A DNA stretch of 64,000 bases from Panax quinquefolius (lineage: Eukaryota > Streptophyta > Magnoliopsida > Apiales > Araliaceae), in contig CM035163.1 of the NCBI GenBank assembly GCA_020205615.1, forward strand, positions 50,004,920-50,068,919, in the 5' to 3' direction. The position numbers and the translations under genes were made by a program. This document shows positions 22,114 through 33,724 of this stretch, piece by piece (the first letter of the stretch is position 1; each line of letters begins with the position of its first letter). The notes below the pieces were generated by a model that saw only the letters and a list, made by a program, of their open reading frames with translations, made no database searches and was not told the DNA's origin.

Positions 22114-23134
22114 ATGTCTTCATTGACAGTTAGCCGCATTGACCACACTCCACCAGTATTGGTAGCCTCCCGTCTGAGGTCATGGTATAATAGTTTGTCA
22201 CCTCCAGATCGGGTGACAGTAGATCAGTTATTACCACATTCCCTGACCCTTCTGATGTTCCAGTTTCCTATGGGCTTTGTAGACGGTATGCTGAAGCATT
22301 GGATACCAGAGAGGTAGGTTTTCCACTTTGGGATCCAGGAGTTGACTCCAACATTAGAGGAGTACGAGCGGTTAACGGCTTTGCCCTTAGACAGACCTTG
22401 CACTCGGATGACCATTGGCGATATGAGCCGGCAGTCATGACCCTCACCGGGTTGAGGCATAGAGTAGTACAGGATGAGATTACATCCGACCATGTGGTGT
22501 CCCAGCGCTTTCTGATAGACAGATTTGGTACAGAGGACAGCTATGCACGGTACTCCAGGGATTTCACCATGTCGGAGGATCAGTGGCGTGTGGCCCGAGT
22601 AGATGTACTTATGATCATGTGTGTATTATCATATGTGTATATGCCATGGTATATGAATGAGCAGGACATTGGCGTCATCATGGCAGTGAGAGCTCTTAGG
22701 GAGGGCATACAATCGTGCCGATGATTGTGACAGAGACATTGAGACCAGCCACATATTGCCGCATATACCCTTCAGGGATATTTATAGGCAACTCGGTCAT
22801 GTTTTATGTATGGTTCATATCACACCTGAGACAGATTGGCACCTTCCGACGGCATAGATATTGTTTTACCCATGAGATAGCCATGTCTTACTCCTTTCAG
22901 CCAGCGGAGTGTATAGACCCTGCATCTTGGTCAGTATTTTGGGCAGGGATCGGAGATCCGTTAGGCATTTTGCCGTATATAGGGCTCAGTTCACCCTAAA
23001 GCTTCATTACTCATGCACCTGGCATGGATTATCTCCCTCTAGCTGGCTTGAGGGGCATGACTACTTACCACCCACTGGCTGTGATGTCACAGTTTGACAA
23101 GTTTCAAGACTTCCATCCTTTTGAGGGGGCATTA
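22114..23134 (+). pseudogene. Antisense gene of the Ogre-like element: LTPTLEEY-domain protein, 5' part
   Basis: A second plus-strand coding block begins at the ATG at 22114 (MSSLTVSRIDHTPPV). One frame gives LKHWIPER, a TAG where Gln is expected, VFHFGIQELTPTLEEYERL and TALPLDRP, then a frame change near 22450 and a further stretch (FTMSEDQWRVARVDVL). The (L/H)xxWxP...F.FG..EL.PTLEEY pattern resembles a plant domain of unknown function found in retroelement ORFs (I recall DUF7745; not verified). Tekay-1 interrupts it at 23134 after FQDFHPFEGA, and the frame continues at 36258. It may be a second gene or the 3' exons of the mobile-domain gene. Confidence 0.6.
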
Positions 23135-24067
23135 TGTAATACCCCAACTTTTATGAATAAAGATGAATTTTTTTCTATAAATATCATTTTTTAAAATTAA
23201 GGTGTGAAATTGTTATAATGTTATAATTGTGGGTAATATTTATAAATTTTTCAAAGTAAGCTAGTTGTTATAAAATATTCGATTGGTCGGGGAATACTCG
23301 TTTTAACAGGGAATATTCGTATGATGGCACAATCATTGGTGGACCCCACAACAGAATTAATGTCGGAATGAGAAAACGTCAGAAATATCCTTTTATAAAA
23401 ATAACGACAGAAGTTTTACCGTTAACTATTAAAATACCCGGTGGTAAAAGTATAGTAATACGCGTGGTTGCATAGTAACACACGGTATTGATTATTGATG
23501 CTTACGTGAAAAGTCACTCAGTTATACTTAATTGTTTCTACAGTAATTGATGAATCATATCTCTTATATTATTGATTCAATTATTGTCACAGTATCATTT
23601 GCATAATATTTTATATTATTAAATCAATAATTAAGACAACAAAGTTATTCATATTATTATTTGCAATATTGACGATGTCTAGAAGTTCTATCAAGGAGAG
23701 GTTAGGTCATCTAATTGTGCGTTAATAGGGAGAAATTCTTATCAGAAAGCCCCCTCTTTCCTGGGAACGACCTGGTTGTTAAATATTGCAAATATAATAA
23801 TGATGATAAATATTGTTAAAAAGATTGAGAGGATTTTTATGAAGTATTTGATGTAAATTTTGTTATTATATGGACCCCCATTTACTCATTTTTCAAAATA
23901 ATCGATAGAAAGTTATACAGTATATATATAATATGGTAGGACCCACCTATGATGGAGACATGTTACTGGAAGAGGAACATGTGGGGCCCACGTTGGAAGA
24001 AAAAAAATGGGGGGGGGGAATTCTGAAAATTTTTCACGGGAGAAGTTTTTTTTCCTAATAACATGTG

Positions 24068-24116
<49 letters not shown>

Positions 24117-25694
24117 TTGTTTTACTTGATAATTGAATTTAGCCGATGGCATCCGTAATTTCGTAAATTATTTCTTCCTTGATTTTATTTCTTAACAGTA
24201 CTCCTTCCATTCTCCTATAAATAGGATGCTTAGTTAGAAATGAAAAACGCACCAGAATCAGAGAATTCTTCTTCTATAATATTGAGCGTATTTCTTTTGA
24301 GTTTTAGAAAGCTTTAAGTTTAGAAAATAGTGAAAGTTTTCTTCATGAATATCCCCGCTATACCAGTTGAAATACTCTTCTTTTCAAGGTAAGGGATATT
24401 ATTTTTGTTCAGTATTTATATTAAATAATATTTTCTTCCATACTCTGTAGTATGTAAGTAATATTATTTCGTTTCAGATTCTGAAATCTATACTCATTTT
24501 GTTAAAGTTTTGGCTTCTATACTCTATGAAATTAGTAGAATATCCTTGATATTTGCGCATCATCCAGTATCTTTTTATGAAAATATTATTCTGAGCATTG
24601 TTGATAAGTTTTAACTTTTTCATGCCAGGGTACTATTTACGGGATTACTATTCCCGAAGTTACTATTCATGGGGTACTAGTCACTCGGTTACTATTCACC
24701 CGGGGTACTATTTATGACAAAAATTTATTTCTTTTCGATCAAAATCATTTTTGATACACTATTATTCTTGAATTTTACTCCACAAAGTAGTATCATGTTG
24801 ACAATTTGGACATTATTGAATTCTGGATAAATTAAATAATAAATCTTTAAAAATTTATCCTTGTTTTCTTTTAATTGAATTCTTATATCATTGTCATCAT
24901 CCTCATGCTTATATTGTTATGAAAGTCATCTTTGTCCGTAGTGCATAGATGGACTTGGTATGATTATAACCAGGGATTATTCGGTATAATCATAACCGTA
25001 ATGTTACAAAAGATGTGGTAAAAGTCCTCATTGGCACGTAGTGCATTGATGGACAGTTGTTGGCATGATCATGACCATTGATGAAAAACACGAATATCCT
25101 TGGCCCGTAGTGCATGGATAATTTGTGGTCATGATACTAATGAATATCCTTGGCCGTAGTGCAGGGGTGATTCGATGATGTGGATTATTTATTAAGCTGA
25201 GTCTCAGCGATAAAATTGATGATAAACCTTTTAAATCATAGAAGATAGTAGATTTCATACTCTACTTGACTCTTCTAATGGATTGTTTGTTCCGCTGCAG
25301 TTAAACTTGATGTTTATTATATTTTATCAGTTTAACACTGTTGAAGACTAACAATAATTTATTTTGCATTATCTTAGTCATTATATTTCTTACTGGGCTA
25401 GTTGAGCTCACCCTTTGCTTTCATTGTTCTCTTCAAGAAATGAGAATATAGCTGGGACTAGTAGGGGAACGGAGTGACGGTCCAGATGTTTGCATTAGTA
25501 GTCCTCACTATTCTATGAAATAGTGTGATAATAAATGTATTAAGGACTTATTTGGAGTTTGAATACTGTCTAGAAGACAATATTTGTATAAAAACTCATA
25601 GATCATGTTGTATGTTTAAGTTTGTATTTGTTTTCTGTACCATGTATTTGGTGACTCAGAATGGGTGATATATACCTATTTTGGGGGCGTCACA
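23135..25694 (+). repeat. 5' LTR of Tekay-1
   Basis: 2,560 bp, TGTAATACCCC...GGGGGCGTCACA. It contains a 43-bp TA tract (24070-24112, shorter in the 3' LTR), a TATA box at 24216-24224 and six imperfect GTTACTATTCACG-type units at 24625-24720. Confidence 0.92.
24216..24224 (+). promoter_or_regulatory. TATA box of the Tekay-1 5' LTR
   Basis: TATAAATAG within CATTCTCC-TATAAATAG-GATGC, conserved in the 3' LTR at 34779-34787. It is a strong plant core-promoter match; transcription should start about 30 bp downstream. Confidence 0.7.
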
Positions 25695-25696
25695 GT

Positions 25697-25708
25697 TGGT
25701 ATCAAAGC
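25697..25708 (+). other. Primer-binding site of Tekay-1
   Basis: TGGTATCAAAGC, one mismatch from the initiator-Met tRNA complement (TGGTATCAGAGC), two bases after the LTR end. Confidence 0.85.
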
Positions 25709-25881
25709 TTAGGGATACGATCACTGGCTGAGATGTGAGACAAGAACTAGGAGGGGAGATACGGGGAATTCCTTTGCTAGTATGACCTACTTAAGTTTAA
25801 TTGGTATTTAATTGGTCGGTCAGAGTATAGGGATAATATGTGACATGTCTATTAACCCTTGTTGTGTGGCAGTATTTGAAA

Positions 25882-27050
25882 ATGACATCTGAGATTGTTG
25901 AGAATAACAATGGAGCACAGGAGACCGTTGAGTCACCACAGATCAATACCCAGGATAATGTGCAATAAGAAGACAATAATCCTCATGTAAACAACAACAT
26001 CGATCAGATAATGAACGATGGGATGTTCAGAGGCTTTATGCAATTCATGCAACATCAGGTGAGAACGGTTCATATCCAAAATGCAGGTGGAAACACTGGC
26101 AACTCTCAGATAGTCACCGCTAAGTAGTTTAAGGAGCTGGGACCACGGGAGTTTTTGGGAGAGCCAAAACCACTTAAGGCGGAGACGTGGATAAAGCAGA
26201 TCAGCAAGATATTTGATGTCTTGGGATGCTCTGAGGAGCAAAAGATTCCCTTTGCCACCTTCATGTATGCGAGAGAGAGGCGACATTGGTGGGAAATCGT
26301 AAAGCGTACTCAACCTGCCGTACTAAAGATGACTTAGGAGAAGTTCCAAGAACTGTTCAACGACAAGTACTTTCCCGAAAGTATTCACCACATGAAAGAG
26401 GCAGAGTTTATCAAGCTGGAGCAAAACAATATGACCGTGTTGCAGTACGAAGCGAAGTTTACCAAGTTGTCCCGGTTTGCGTCCCACTTAGTTTATAATA
26501 AGGAGAGAATGACGCAGATGTTTCTAAGAGGTTTGAAACCCGAGATACGTCAATACCTTATCTCTCACAAACTTTTCTTGTATTCAGATGTTGTGAATAG
26601 GGCTCAGTTATTGGAACACGATAATGAGATGACCCAACTAAGAGAGAGCAGCCGGCAAATCGATAATAGCAATGGTAGCAGTCATCGAAGCGGTGACAAC
26701 AAACATGGAGGGAATCAATATGCCAGAAATGGTAACCACTTCGGTGGTAATCATGGCAAAGATAATAAAAGTGGACATTTCAAGAAGAGGAGATTCAACA
26801 ATGATAGAAAGACGTCAGCATCAACACCTGTTGTTAAGGAAGGAGAACGACCACCTATCATATGCTTTAAATGTGGAGGGGAGGGACATATCAGTCCAAA
26901 CTGTGCGCAGCAGTCCAAAACGTGCTATAATTATGGAAGAGAAGGTCACCTAGCTCGATTTTGTCATTCAGGGAAGCCAAGTCCAGCTGGGATGGAGACA
27001 CCAAAGGCCATTCTAAAAAAGTTAAAACCAGTAGTTCAAGGGAGAGTGTT
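25882..27050 (+). pseudogene. gag: Tekay-1 gag, three premature stops
   Basis: Gag starts at the ATG at 25882 (MTSEIVENNNGAQETVES). The capsid region shows FLGEPKPLKAETWIKQI, DVLGCSEEQKIPFATFM, EKFQELFNDKYFPESI and TQMFLRGLKPEIRQYL, followed by a Gly/Asn-rich linker. Two zinc knuckles follow: CFKCGGEGHISPNC is intact; the second reads CYNYGREGHLARFC, with its second Cys changed to Tyr. Stops at about 25966, 26126 and 26336 correspond to Gln, Gln and Trp codons in Tekay-2, all single transitions. From 26392 the frame is open through protease to 27654. Confidence 0.9.
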
Positions 27051-27654
27051 TGTCGTAACCTCCCAGAAAGCAAGGAACCCGAACGAGGTCACCACGGGTA
27101 AGCTTATCATAAACTCTAGCGAAGTTTATACCTTATTTGATACCGGTTCTACCCATTCTTTTATTTCTTCTACTTGCACTCAACGTTTAAATTTGACTCC
27201 GGAGAAATTAGACTTTGACTTATCTGTTGAAACTCCGTTGGGAGAAACCTTCATTACATCCACTGTTTATAAGTCTTGTTTGGTTCAAATAGGTATCATC
27301 ACATTACCTGTCGATCTTATTTCATTAAAAATACTTGCATTTGACGTAATTCTAGGGATCGATTGGTTAACTACTCATCATGCAAAAATTGACTGTTTTC
27401 GTAAGGTTGTTAGCTTTCATATTCCTAACCAACCTATTATGCGAATTCAAGCAAACAAACCATTAAAATCAATCACTATCATCTCAAGCCATAAAGCTAT
27501 TCGTTTATTTAAAAATGGATGTCAATCTTTCTTAGCTCATGTCGCGGATTTAAACAAAAATATGTCAGTTTTGAATGATATTTCAATTGTTAATAAATTT
27601 CCTGACGTATTCCCTGAAGAACTTCCTGGCCTACCCCCTACCCCCAGAGCGTGA
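27051..27654 (+). pseudogene. pro: Tekay-1 aspartic protease
   Basis: The domain is continuous with gag. The catalytic motif LFDTGSTHSFIS lies at about 27130-27165 and is intact, with the second conserved hydrophobic segment FDVILGIDWLTTHHAKIDC near 27340-27395. The frame then reaches [10 protein letters not shown] and shifts at a C-rich run near 27635-27645, so RT is in another frame. Confidence 0.88.
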
Positions 27655-28490
27655 AATTGAATTTTGTATCGACCTTGAACCCCGTACAAAACCCATTTCA
27701 AAAGCCCCATATCGAATGGTTCCTATTGAACTTCAGGAGTTAAAGACCCAACTGCAGGAATTGTTAGACATCGGTTTCATTCTTCCTAGTATGTCTCCTT
27801 GGGGTGCTCCTGTTCTATTCGTGAAGAAGAAAGATGGGAGTATGTAACTTTGTATTGATTATCGGGAGTTGAACCATGTCACTGTCAAAAATAGATACAT
27901 GTTGCCTTGCATTGATGACCTGTTTGACCAGTTGCAAGGCTCCAAATTCTTTTTAAAGATTGATCTTCATTCCGGATATCACCAATTGAAGATTAAAACC
28001 GATGACATTCCAAAGACGGCTTTCAGAACTTGGTACGGCCATTATGAATTCCTAGTCATGTCTTTTGGATTGACTAATTCTCCTGCTGCCTTCATGGACA
28101 TGATGAACTGAGTATTCAAGGATTATTTGGATCATTTTGTGGTTGTCTTTATTGATGACATTCTCATATATTCCAAAAACTGTGAAGATCATGAGCAACA
28201 CTTGAGGCTGATACTCCAAAAGCTTCGAGAAAACAAGCTTTATGCCAAGTTGAAGAAATGCGAGTTCTGGCTTGAGGAAGTAGCATTCCTTGGGCACGTG
28301 ATACCAAGTCACGAAATATCTGTTGACCCAGAAAAGATTGAAGCAATTCAAAGATGGGAGCAACCTAAATCAGTGACCGAAGTACGTAGCTTTCTCGGCT
28401 TAGCTGGTTATTATGGGAGATTTGTAGAAGGATTTTCTCGAATCGCTACTCCATTAACTCAGTTGACTCAGAAAAATACAAAATTCGGTT
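27640..28490 (+). pseudogene. RT: Tekay-1 reverse transcriptase
   Basis: RT motifs follow in order: [33 protein letters not shown], a stop at 27845-27847, [46 protein letters not shown], a stop at about 28110, then the catalytic box [11 protein letters not shown] (28140-28175) and [22 protein letters not shown] replaces YVDD, an accepted variant. Stops prevent translation. Confidence 0.9.
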
Positions 28491-28960
28491 AGAGCGAGGA
28501 ATGTGAGAAGAGTTTTCAAGAACTCGAGGAGAGACTTCAACAACACATTACGATAATACCATCCGGTTCGGAGGATTTGTCATCTACAAGTGATGCTTGA
28601 GCAAAGGGTTAGGATGTGTTCTCATACAACATGGGAAAGTCATAGCCTATGCCTCTCGACAACTCAAAGAATATAAGAGGAATTATCCTACTCATGATCT
28701 AGAGTTGGCAGCTGTCATTTTTGCACTAAAAATCTGGAGACATTACCTGTATGGGGAGAAAGTGGAGATCTATATGGATCATAAAAGCCTCAAATATTTC
28801 TTCACCCAAAAGGAACTCAACATGCGGCAACGATGTTGGCTCAAACTGTTGAAAGATTATGATCATACTATTTAATACCACCTTGGAAAAGCAAACGTGG
28901 TAGCTGACACATTGAGTAGAAGATCATATGCGGGTACGAGTGCGATATTGTCAATGTAAA
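28491..28960 (+). pseudogene. RH: Tekay-1 RNase H
   Basis: The domain runs from CEKSFQELEERL to the conserved [49 protein letters not shown] and KANVVADTLSRR. The catalytic Asp near the beginning sits by a TGA (STSDA-stop-AKGLGCVL, about 28598). Further stops occur near 28874 and 28960. Confidence 0.87.
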
Positions 28961-29044
28961 GGCCCATTTTGTATGACATACAAAGGATTGAGATAGAGTT
29001 AAAGACTCCAGGGATCCACGTGATAATGGCAAATATACGAGTAG

Positions 29045-29287
29045 TGTGACGCCCCCAAATTTAGGTACTTGAAACACAAAATCGGTGCTTCACGATACCA
29101 TTTCTATGTGCGGAATAATACAATAATAATAACAATAATATAGATAACAAACTTAATTTACATATGCATCAAAGTCTATTCCCAGGTACGAGGCCTTTAC
29201 ACATTCATTACATCATAGATAGTAAATATCATTGTCTTAATAAACTATAACTATTACACATAATATTATAAATCTCATTCAAACAGC
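29045..29287 (+). repeat. Left inverted-repeat arm
   Basis: 243 bp, reverse-complementary to 31995-32237 with roughly a dozen substitutions and no indels that I could see. Confidence 0.9.
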
Positions 29288-31079
29288 TTTTCTTTCCCCT
29301 TGTTCTTGCCTGAGCCTTCGAGTTGATTATACTTAACCGAAAACATTTAAATTTAAAGCAAGAATGAGCATTTGGGTGCCAAGTAAGTAATAGCAACAAT
29401 AAGTATTAGCTGAAAGAATTAAATATTTTCTTTGAATGACACTTCTACAACGAACCAACAGTTGCGAAGTAAGCTAAACTAATAATAAAAACATATCAAT
29501 TTTGTATCAAATTTTTGAAACTACGTACTGACTATAACTGGAGATTAGTCGAAAGACCATGAACATTATTTTCTATTTTCAAAAAAGTTTAAACAGAACT
29601 TCATCTGTAAACCGTCATAACTTACAGGCATGGGGGTGATCAGCCCGTTATGCCCTGTATTGATCAATACTACGTGCAAGAACGATATTATTGTTCATCT
29701 AATCCGCCTTTGGCGCACAAAAGTTTTCCCATGTTTGGGATGTTCATACTTAGTCGGGAATCCGAACCAAAATAATCTGGTTGGATACAATAAAATTCTA
29801 TCTTGTTCAACAACATTTTTAAGTTTATGTCTAGCTGGATCAAATAGCTTAGACGACTTTTAAATCATCGTATACATACTAGAAATTAATAAGTATGTAT
29901 CAACATGTGATTAAATACAATGATTATCCTAGTGAGGACACTTGTATAACCATATTTAGAAATTAACGAACAGAATAAATATATGAATTATAATTTAATA
30001 CTGTATTGATAAACAATGATCGGATAATTTAAGAACTTGTATGAATACAAATAACTGAATACATAATCGATAGCAATAGAGGTAATAATCTGGCACAATA
30101 ATATGATTCTGAAACTTTCTTACTCATGTCCATTGCATAAAGGAAATGAAAAGTTAGGATACTTGCACAATAAAAGGATAGTTCAGATACTTGCCTGAGT
30201 TATTGCTTACAATAATGCAACTTAGTTTTATCTTTTATACCGAAACCTAGCATTAATAAGATCATTTGTTCGATTAGAATAATATATCATAACACATAGT
30301 ACTGCTATTTGCAGTCAACACATAACATAATCACATTGTCACTTAAGTTTAACAGTCATTGATTTACCAACAGACACGTATCTAGTCAAATTATATAAGT
30401 CTAGATCAATTTCTGAAATATTTTAGTGTACCGACGACTTTATCGGGTAATTATCGAGTCTAAAACTCTATTCTGTAGTTCAATATTCAATTAGATAATT
30501 TAAATGTCAGTCATATTACCTTTCATAGCCTTATAATAATTTTAAAATAGTTATTATAATTTATCATGATTTTTCAAACACTGGAATCATTATAAAATGA
30601 TTTTAAATAATAAATAATTCTATTATCATTAATATTTAATTAATATTAAACTATTAACGAAATCATTGCCAAAATATTAAAGTTATTTATAATATTAAAG
30701 TTTAGGGTTTACCTTTTTATGAATAAATTCTGATTACTTGGCTTATGATCTGTTATTGGAAGTCGTGGGGCTTGATTTAGAGACTGGTACACCTTTGGAT
30801 TTCTTGGGTTTGAGCTTGAGAGAGTATGGCTAAGTGTGGGTTGCACAAATGAGGTAATAATGCACTTTCTCTCTCTTAATCTATGCAAAGCAATTGATGC
30901 AATAAACTTGGCTGTTAGTAATGGCTGAGAGCTGGTGTTTGTAGGCTCATAGCTTAGACTAGGGTGGCTTGCCAAGATATGGTAGGATTTTGTTATCAAT
31001 AATTCAAGAATGGGACAAAAAGGGTAAAATGGTCAATTGTATTTTAATTTTAATGGTATTCTTGTCCAAGGTACTTGAA

Positions 31080-31640
31080 TTTAGGGTTTAATCACTAGAT
31101 TTTAAATCTTAAAGTTTCTCAAATAATTTCTAGGGTTTGAAAAATTAAGTTTAAAGTTTAATAAAATTTTGATTAAAACACACTAATTAAATTAGGGTTT
31201 TTAATAGAAATTAGGGTTTTGAATAATTAGGATTCCTTAATATTATTAGGGTTCCCAAATTAACAATTCAATTTACTAAAATAGTAATTAGGATTTCTAA
31301 TTTTAGCGATTAGGGTTCCTAATTAGCAAATTAGGGGTTCTAATTTTAATTAGGGTTTTTCCTAATTAACAGAAATTCTATAATACGCAATATAATTCAT
31401 ATAACACAATTTCTGACTGATCTTAAATTCCAATTTTGAGTTTCCAATTATGGTTTATAACAGTAATACTAGGGTTTGTCGTGATACACCATAATTGACT
31501 AACCATTATCAGTCTACACATATACAGTATATATTTATAGCACTGAAAAATCAAAATATAATTAATATTATATTATTATTCTCATCCCTTGATCAAAACC
31601 CAAATTTAGGGTTTGGATTCCATATCTGGTTTATCTTTCA
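31080..31640 (+). repeat. Cluster of telomere-like TTAGGGTTT motifs
   Basis: More than ten copies of TTAGGGTT(T/C) or near variants, separated by AT-rich DNA, in the inserted element. TTTAGGG is the plant telomere unit and AAACCCTAA the telo-box promoter motif. They are dispersed, not in register, so this is not a true telomere array. Confidence 0.65.
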
Positions 31641-31994
31641 TATACAAATTTAATAATTAAGTAAAAATAATTAACTTAAATATCTTGAACAAATTCATAT
31701 AATAAAATATTTATTATTATAATTTAATAATCATTTCATATATTATTTAAATAATATAAAATCATGTTTTCATGGAAAATAATTAATAAAACATTTCGCT
31801 ACCAAAAATTAATTACCAAAAGAATGTAATTTATAATGATTAAAAATTCTAAAAATTTATTTATAATTATTCGTAATAAATATATTTTCATTTATTACAA
31901 ATATACATACACATTACCTGACACACATTCCTACCATTAAAATAAAATAAAAATTATATGCAAAATTTCTTATTTATTTATATAGAAAATATCG

Positions 31995-32237
31995 GCTGTT
32001 CGAATGAGATTTATAATATTCTGTGTAATAGTTATAGTTTATTAAGACAATGATATTTACTATCTATGATGTAATGAATGTTTAAAGGTCTCGTACCTGG
32101 GAATAGACTTTGATGTATATGTAAATTAAGTTTGTTATCTATATTATTGTTATTATTATTGTACTATTTCGCACATAGAAATGGTATCGTAAAGCACCGA
32201 GTTTGGGTTTCAAGTACCTGAATTTGGGGGCTTCACA
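31995..32237 (-). repeat. Right inverted-repeat arm
   Basis: Mirror copy of 29045-29287. It ends GGGGGCTTCACA against AGTAG. Confidence 0.9.
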
Positions 32238-33480
32238 AGTAGAACTGACTTTAATCAATAAAGTAAAAAATGCTCAAGCTACAGACCTGGAGCTGATGCG
32301 TATGAGGAAGAAAGTGCAAGAAGGTGTTATCCCGGATGCAAGAATTGATGAAGAAGGAATACTACGAGTCAACTCTAGACTTTGTGTTCCTAACGACCCT
32401 GATTTAAAGTATAAAATTATGATCGAGGTGCACAACACACCGTTTGCAATCCATCATGGGAGTACCAAAATGTATCATGATCTTAGACATACATTTTGGT
32501 GGAGTAATATGAAGAGAGAGATAGCGGAGTTTATCTCAAGGTGTCTAACTTGTCAACGAGTCAAGGTGGAGCATCAAGTGCCAAAAGGTCCATTGCATCC
32601 ACTTAAAATTCCAGAATAGAAGTGGGAGCACATTACCATGGATTTCGTTACTGGTCTTCCCAAGGTTTATCAAGGCATAGATGCAATTTGGGTAATTGTT
32701 GATAGATTGACCAAGTCTGCTCATTTTTTACCTATACGAGAAACTTATACACTTGAACGTCTTGCTCGTATGTACATAAATGAGATTGTAAGACTTAATG
32801 GTAGGCCAATATCCATAGTTTTTGATCGAGATCCAAGATTCACTTCACGATTTTGGGTTAGTTTTCAAAAAGCTATGGGCACGGATTTGCAATTCAGTTC
32901 GGCTTATCATCCTTAAACGGACGGGCAGTCAGAGAGGACTATTCAAACTCTTGAAGGTCTATTAAGACTTTATGTCCTTGACTTCAAGGGAAGTTGGGAC
33001 AAGTTCTTACCATTGGTGGAGTTTTCCTACAACAGCAATTATCAAGCAAGTATTAGCATGGCTCCATTTGAGGCATTGCATGGAAGAAAGTGTCGTTCTC
33101 CAGTATGCTGGGATGAGGTGGGTGAAGCAACGTTGTTGGGACAGGAGTTGGTACGTATGACTACAGAAAAGATTCAAACCATCCGACAACGTATAAAAAC
33201 CTCACAAAATCGACAAAAGAGTTATGCTGATCTTCATCGAAAGGACGTGGAATTCAATATTGGAGATCATGTGTTGTTACGTGTTGCTCCATGTAAAGGA
33301 GTTACGAGATTTGGAAAGAGAGGAAAGCTCAATCCTCGATTCATTTGCCCATTTTTAATCCTTGACCGAGTAGAAATTGTGGCCTATAGACTCGCTTTAC
33401 CGCCAAGTATGTCTCGTGTTCATAACATTTTTCACATATCTATGTTATGTAAATATGTGGAAGACCCGAACCACATTATT
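32238..33480 (+). pseudogene. INT: Tekay-1 integrase
   Basis: After the nested insertion, pol resumes with the HHCC finger (VHNTPFAIHHGSTKMYHDL, then CLTCQRVK). The core has IWVIVDRLTKSAHF (first Asp), SIVFDRDPRFTS (second Asp) and TDGQSERTIQ (Glu). Stops fall near 32618 and 32915, the latter a CAA to TAA change in HP-TDGQSER. The GPY/F module (RFICPFLILDRVEIVAYRL) has Gly replaced by Cys. The sequence then enters the chromodomain. Confidence 0.9.
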
Positions 33481-33710
33481 GAGTTAGAACCAGACGAAAT
33501 AGCGAAAGATTTAACGTATGAAGTCTTGTTAAAATCTTGGATAAGAAGGAACATATTCTACGCTCCAAGGTTATCCCTCAAGTCAAAGTGTTGTGGAGAA
33601 ACCACGATGTTGAGGAAATGACCTGGGAGTTAGAATCTGAAATGAAATCAAGGTATCCTCACCTCTTCAACATACCAGGTATGTACCCTAATTTCGAGGG
33701 TGAAATTTCA
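33481..33710 (+). pseudogene. CHD: Tekay-1 chromodomain, frameshifted
   Basis: Chromoviruses carry a C-terminal chromodomain that is thought to direct integration to heterochromatin. The region after HIIELEPDEI encodes, across a frame change near 33527, a segment ending VLWRNHDVEEMTWELES and RYPHLF, the expected chromodomain core. The open frame ends at 33621 in the wrong frame, so the domain is not made intact. Confidence 0.75.
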
Positions 33711-33724
33711 TAAGAAGGGGAGAT
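33711..33724 (+). other. Polypurine tract of Tekay-1
   Basis: AAGAAGGGGAGAT directly before the 3' LTR start at 33725. Confidence 0.85.

Larger units (their letters stand above)
29045..32237. mobile_element. LTR-like 3.2-kb insertion with 243-bp inverted termini
   Basis: Starts TGTGACGCCCCCAAATTTAGG and ends CCTGAATTTGGGGGCTTCACA. It is flanked by the exact duplication AGTAG (29040-29044, 32238-32242) and splits Tekay-1 pol between RNase H and integrase. The TG...CA ends, 5-bp duplication and end sequence match gypsy LTRs here, and 29100-29400 resembles the solo LTR at 12240-12560. But both ends are the same sequence in opposite orientation: arms 29045-29287 and 31995-32237 are about 95% identical by eye. 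A normal solo LTR should begin TGTAA(G/T)ACCC at one end. No coding capacity. Confidence 0.85.

Noticed and set aside
25697..25708. tRNA gene
   Set aside because: Only the 12-nt primer complement is present; no cloverleaf or box A/B sequence surrounds it.
31080..31640. Interstitial telomere array
   Set aside because: Motifs are dispersed and out of register with AT-rich spacers, unlike a true TTTAGGG tandem array.
29045..32237. Mutator-like or other DNA transposon with long inverted repeats
   Set aside because: The ends are TG...CA, the duplication is 5 bp rather than 9-11 bp, the termini match gypsy LTR ends in this window, and there is no transposase; an LTR origin fits better.
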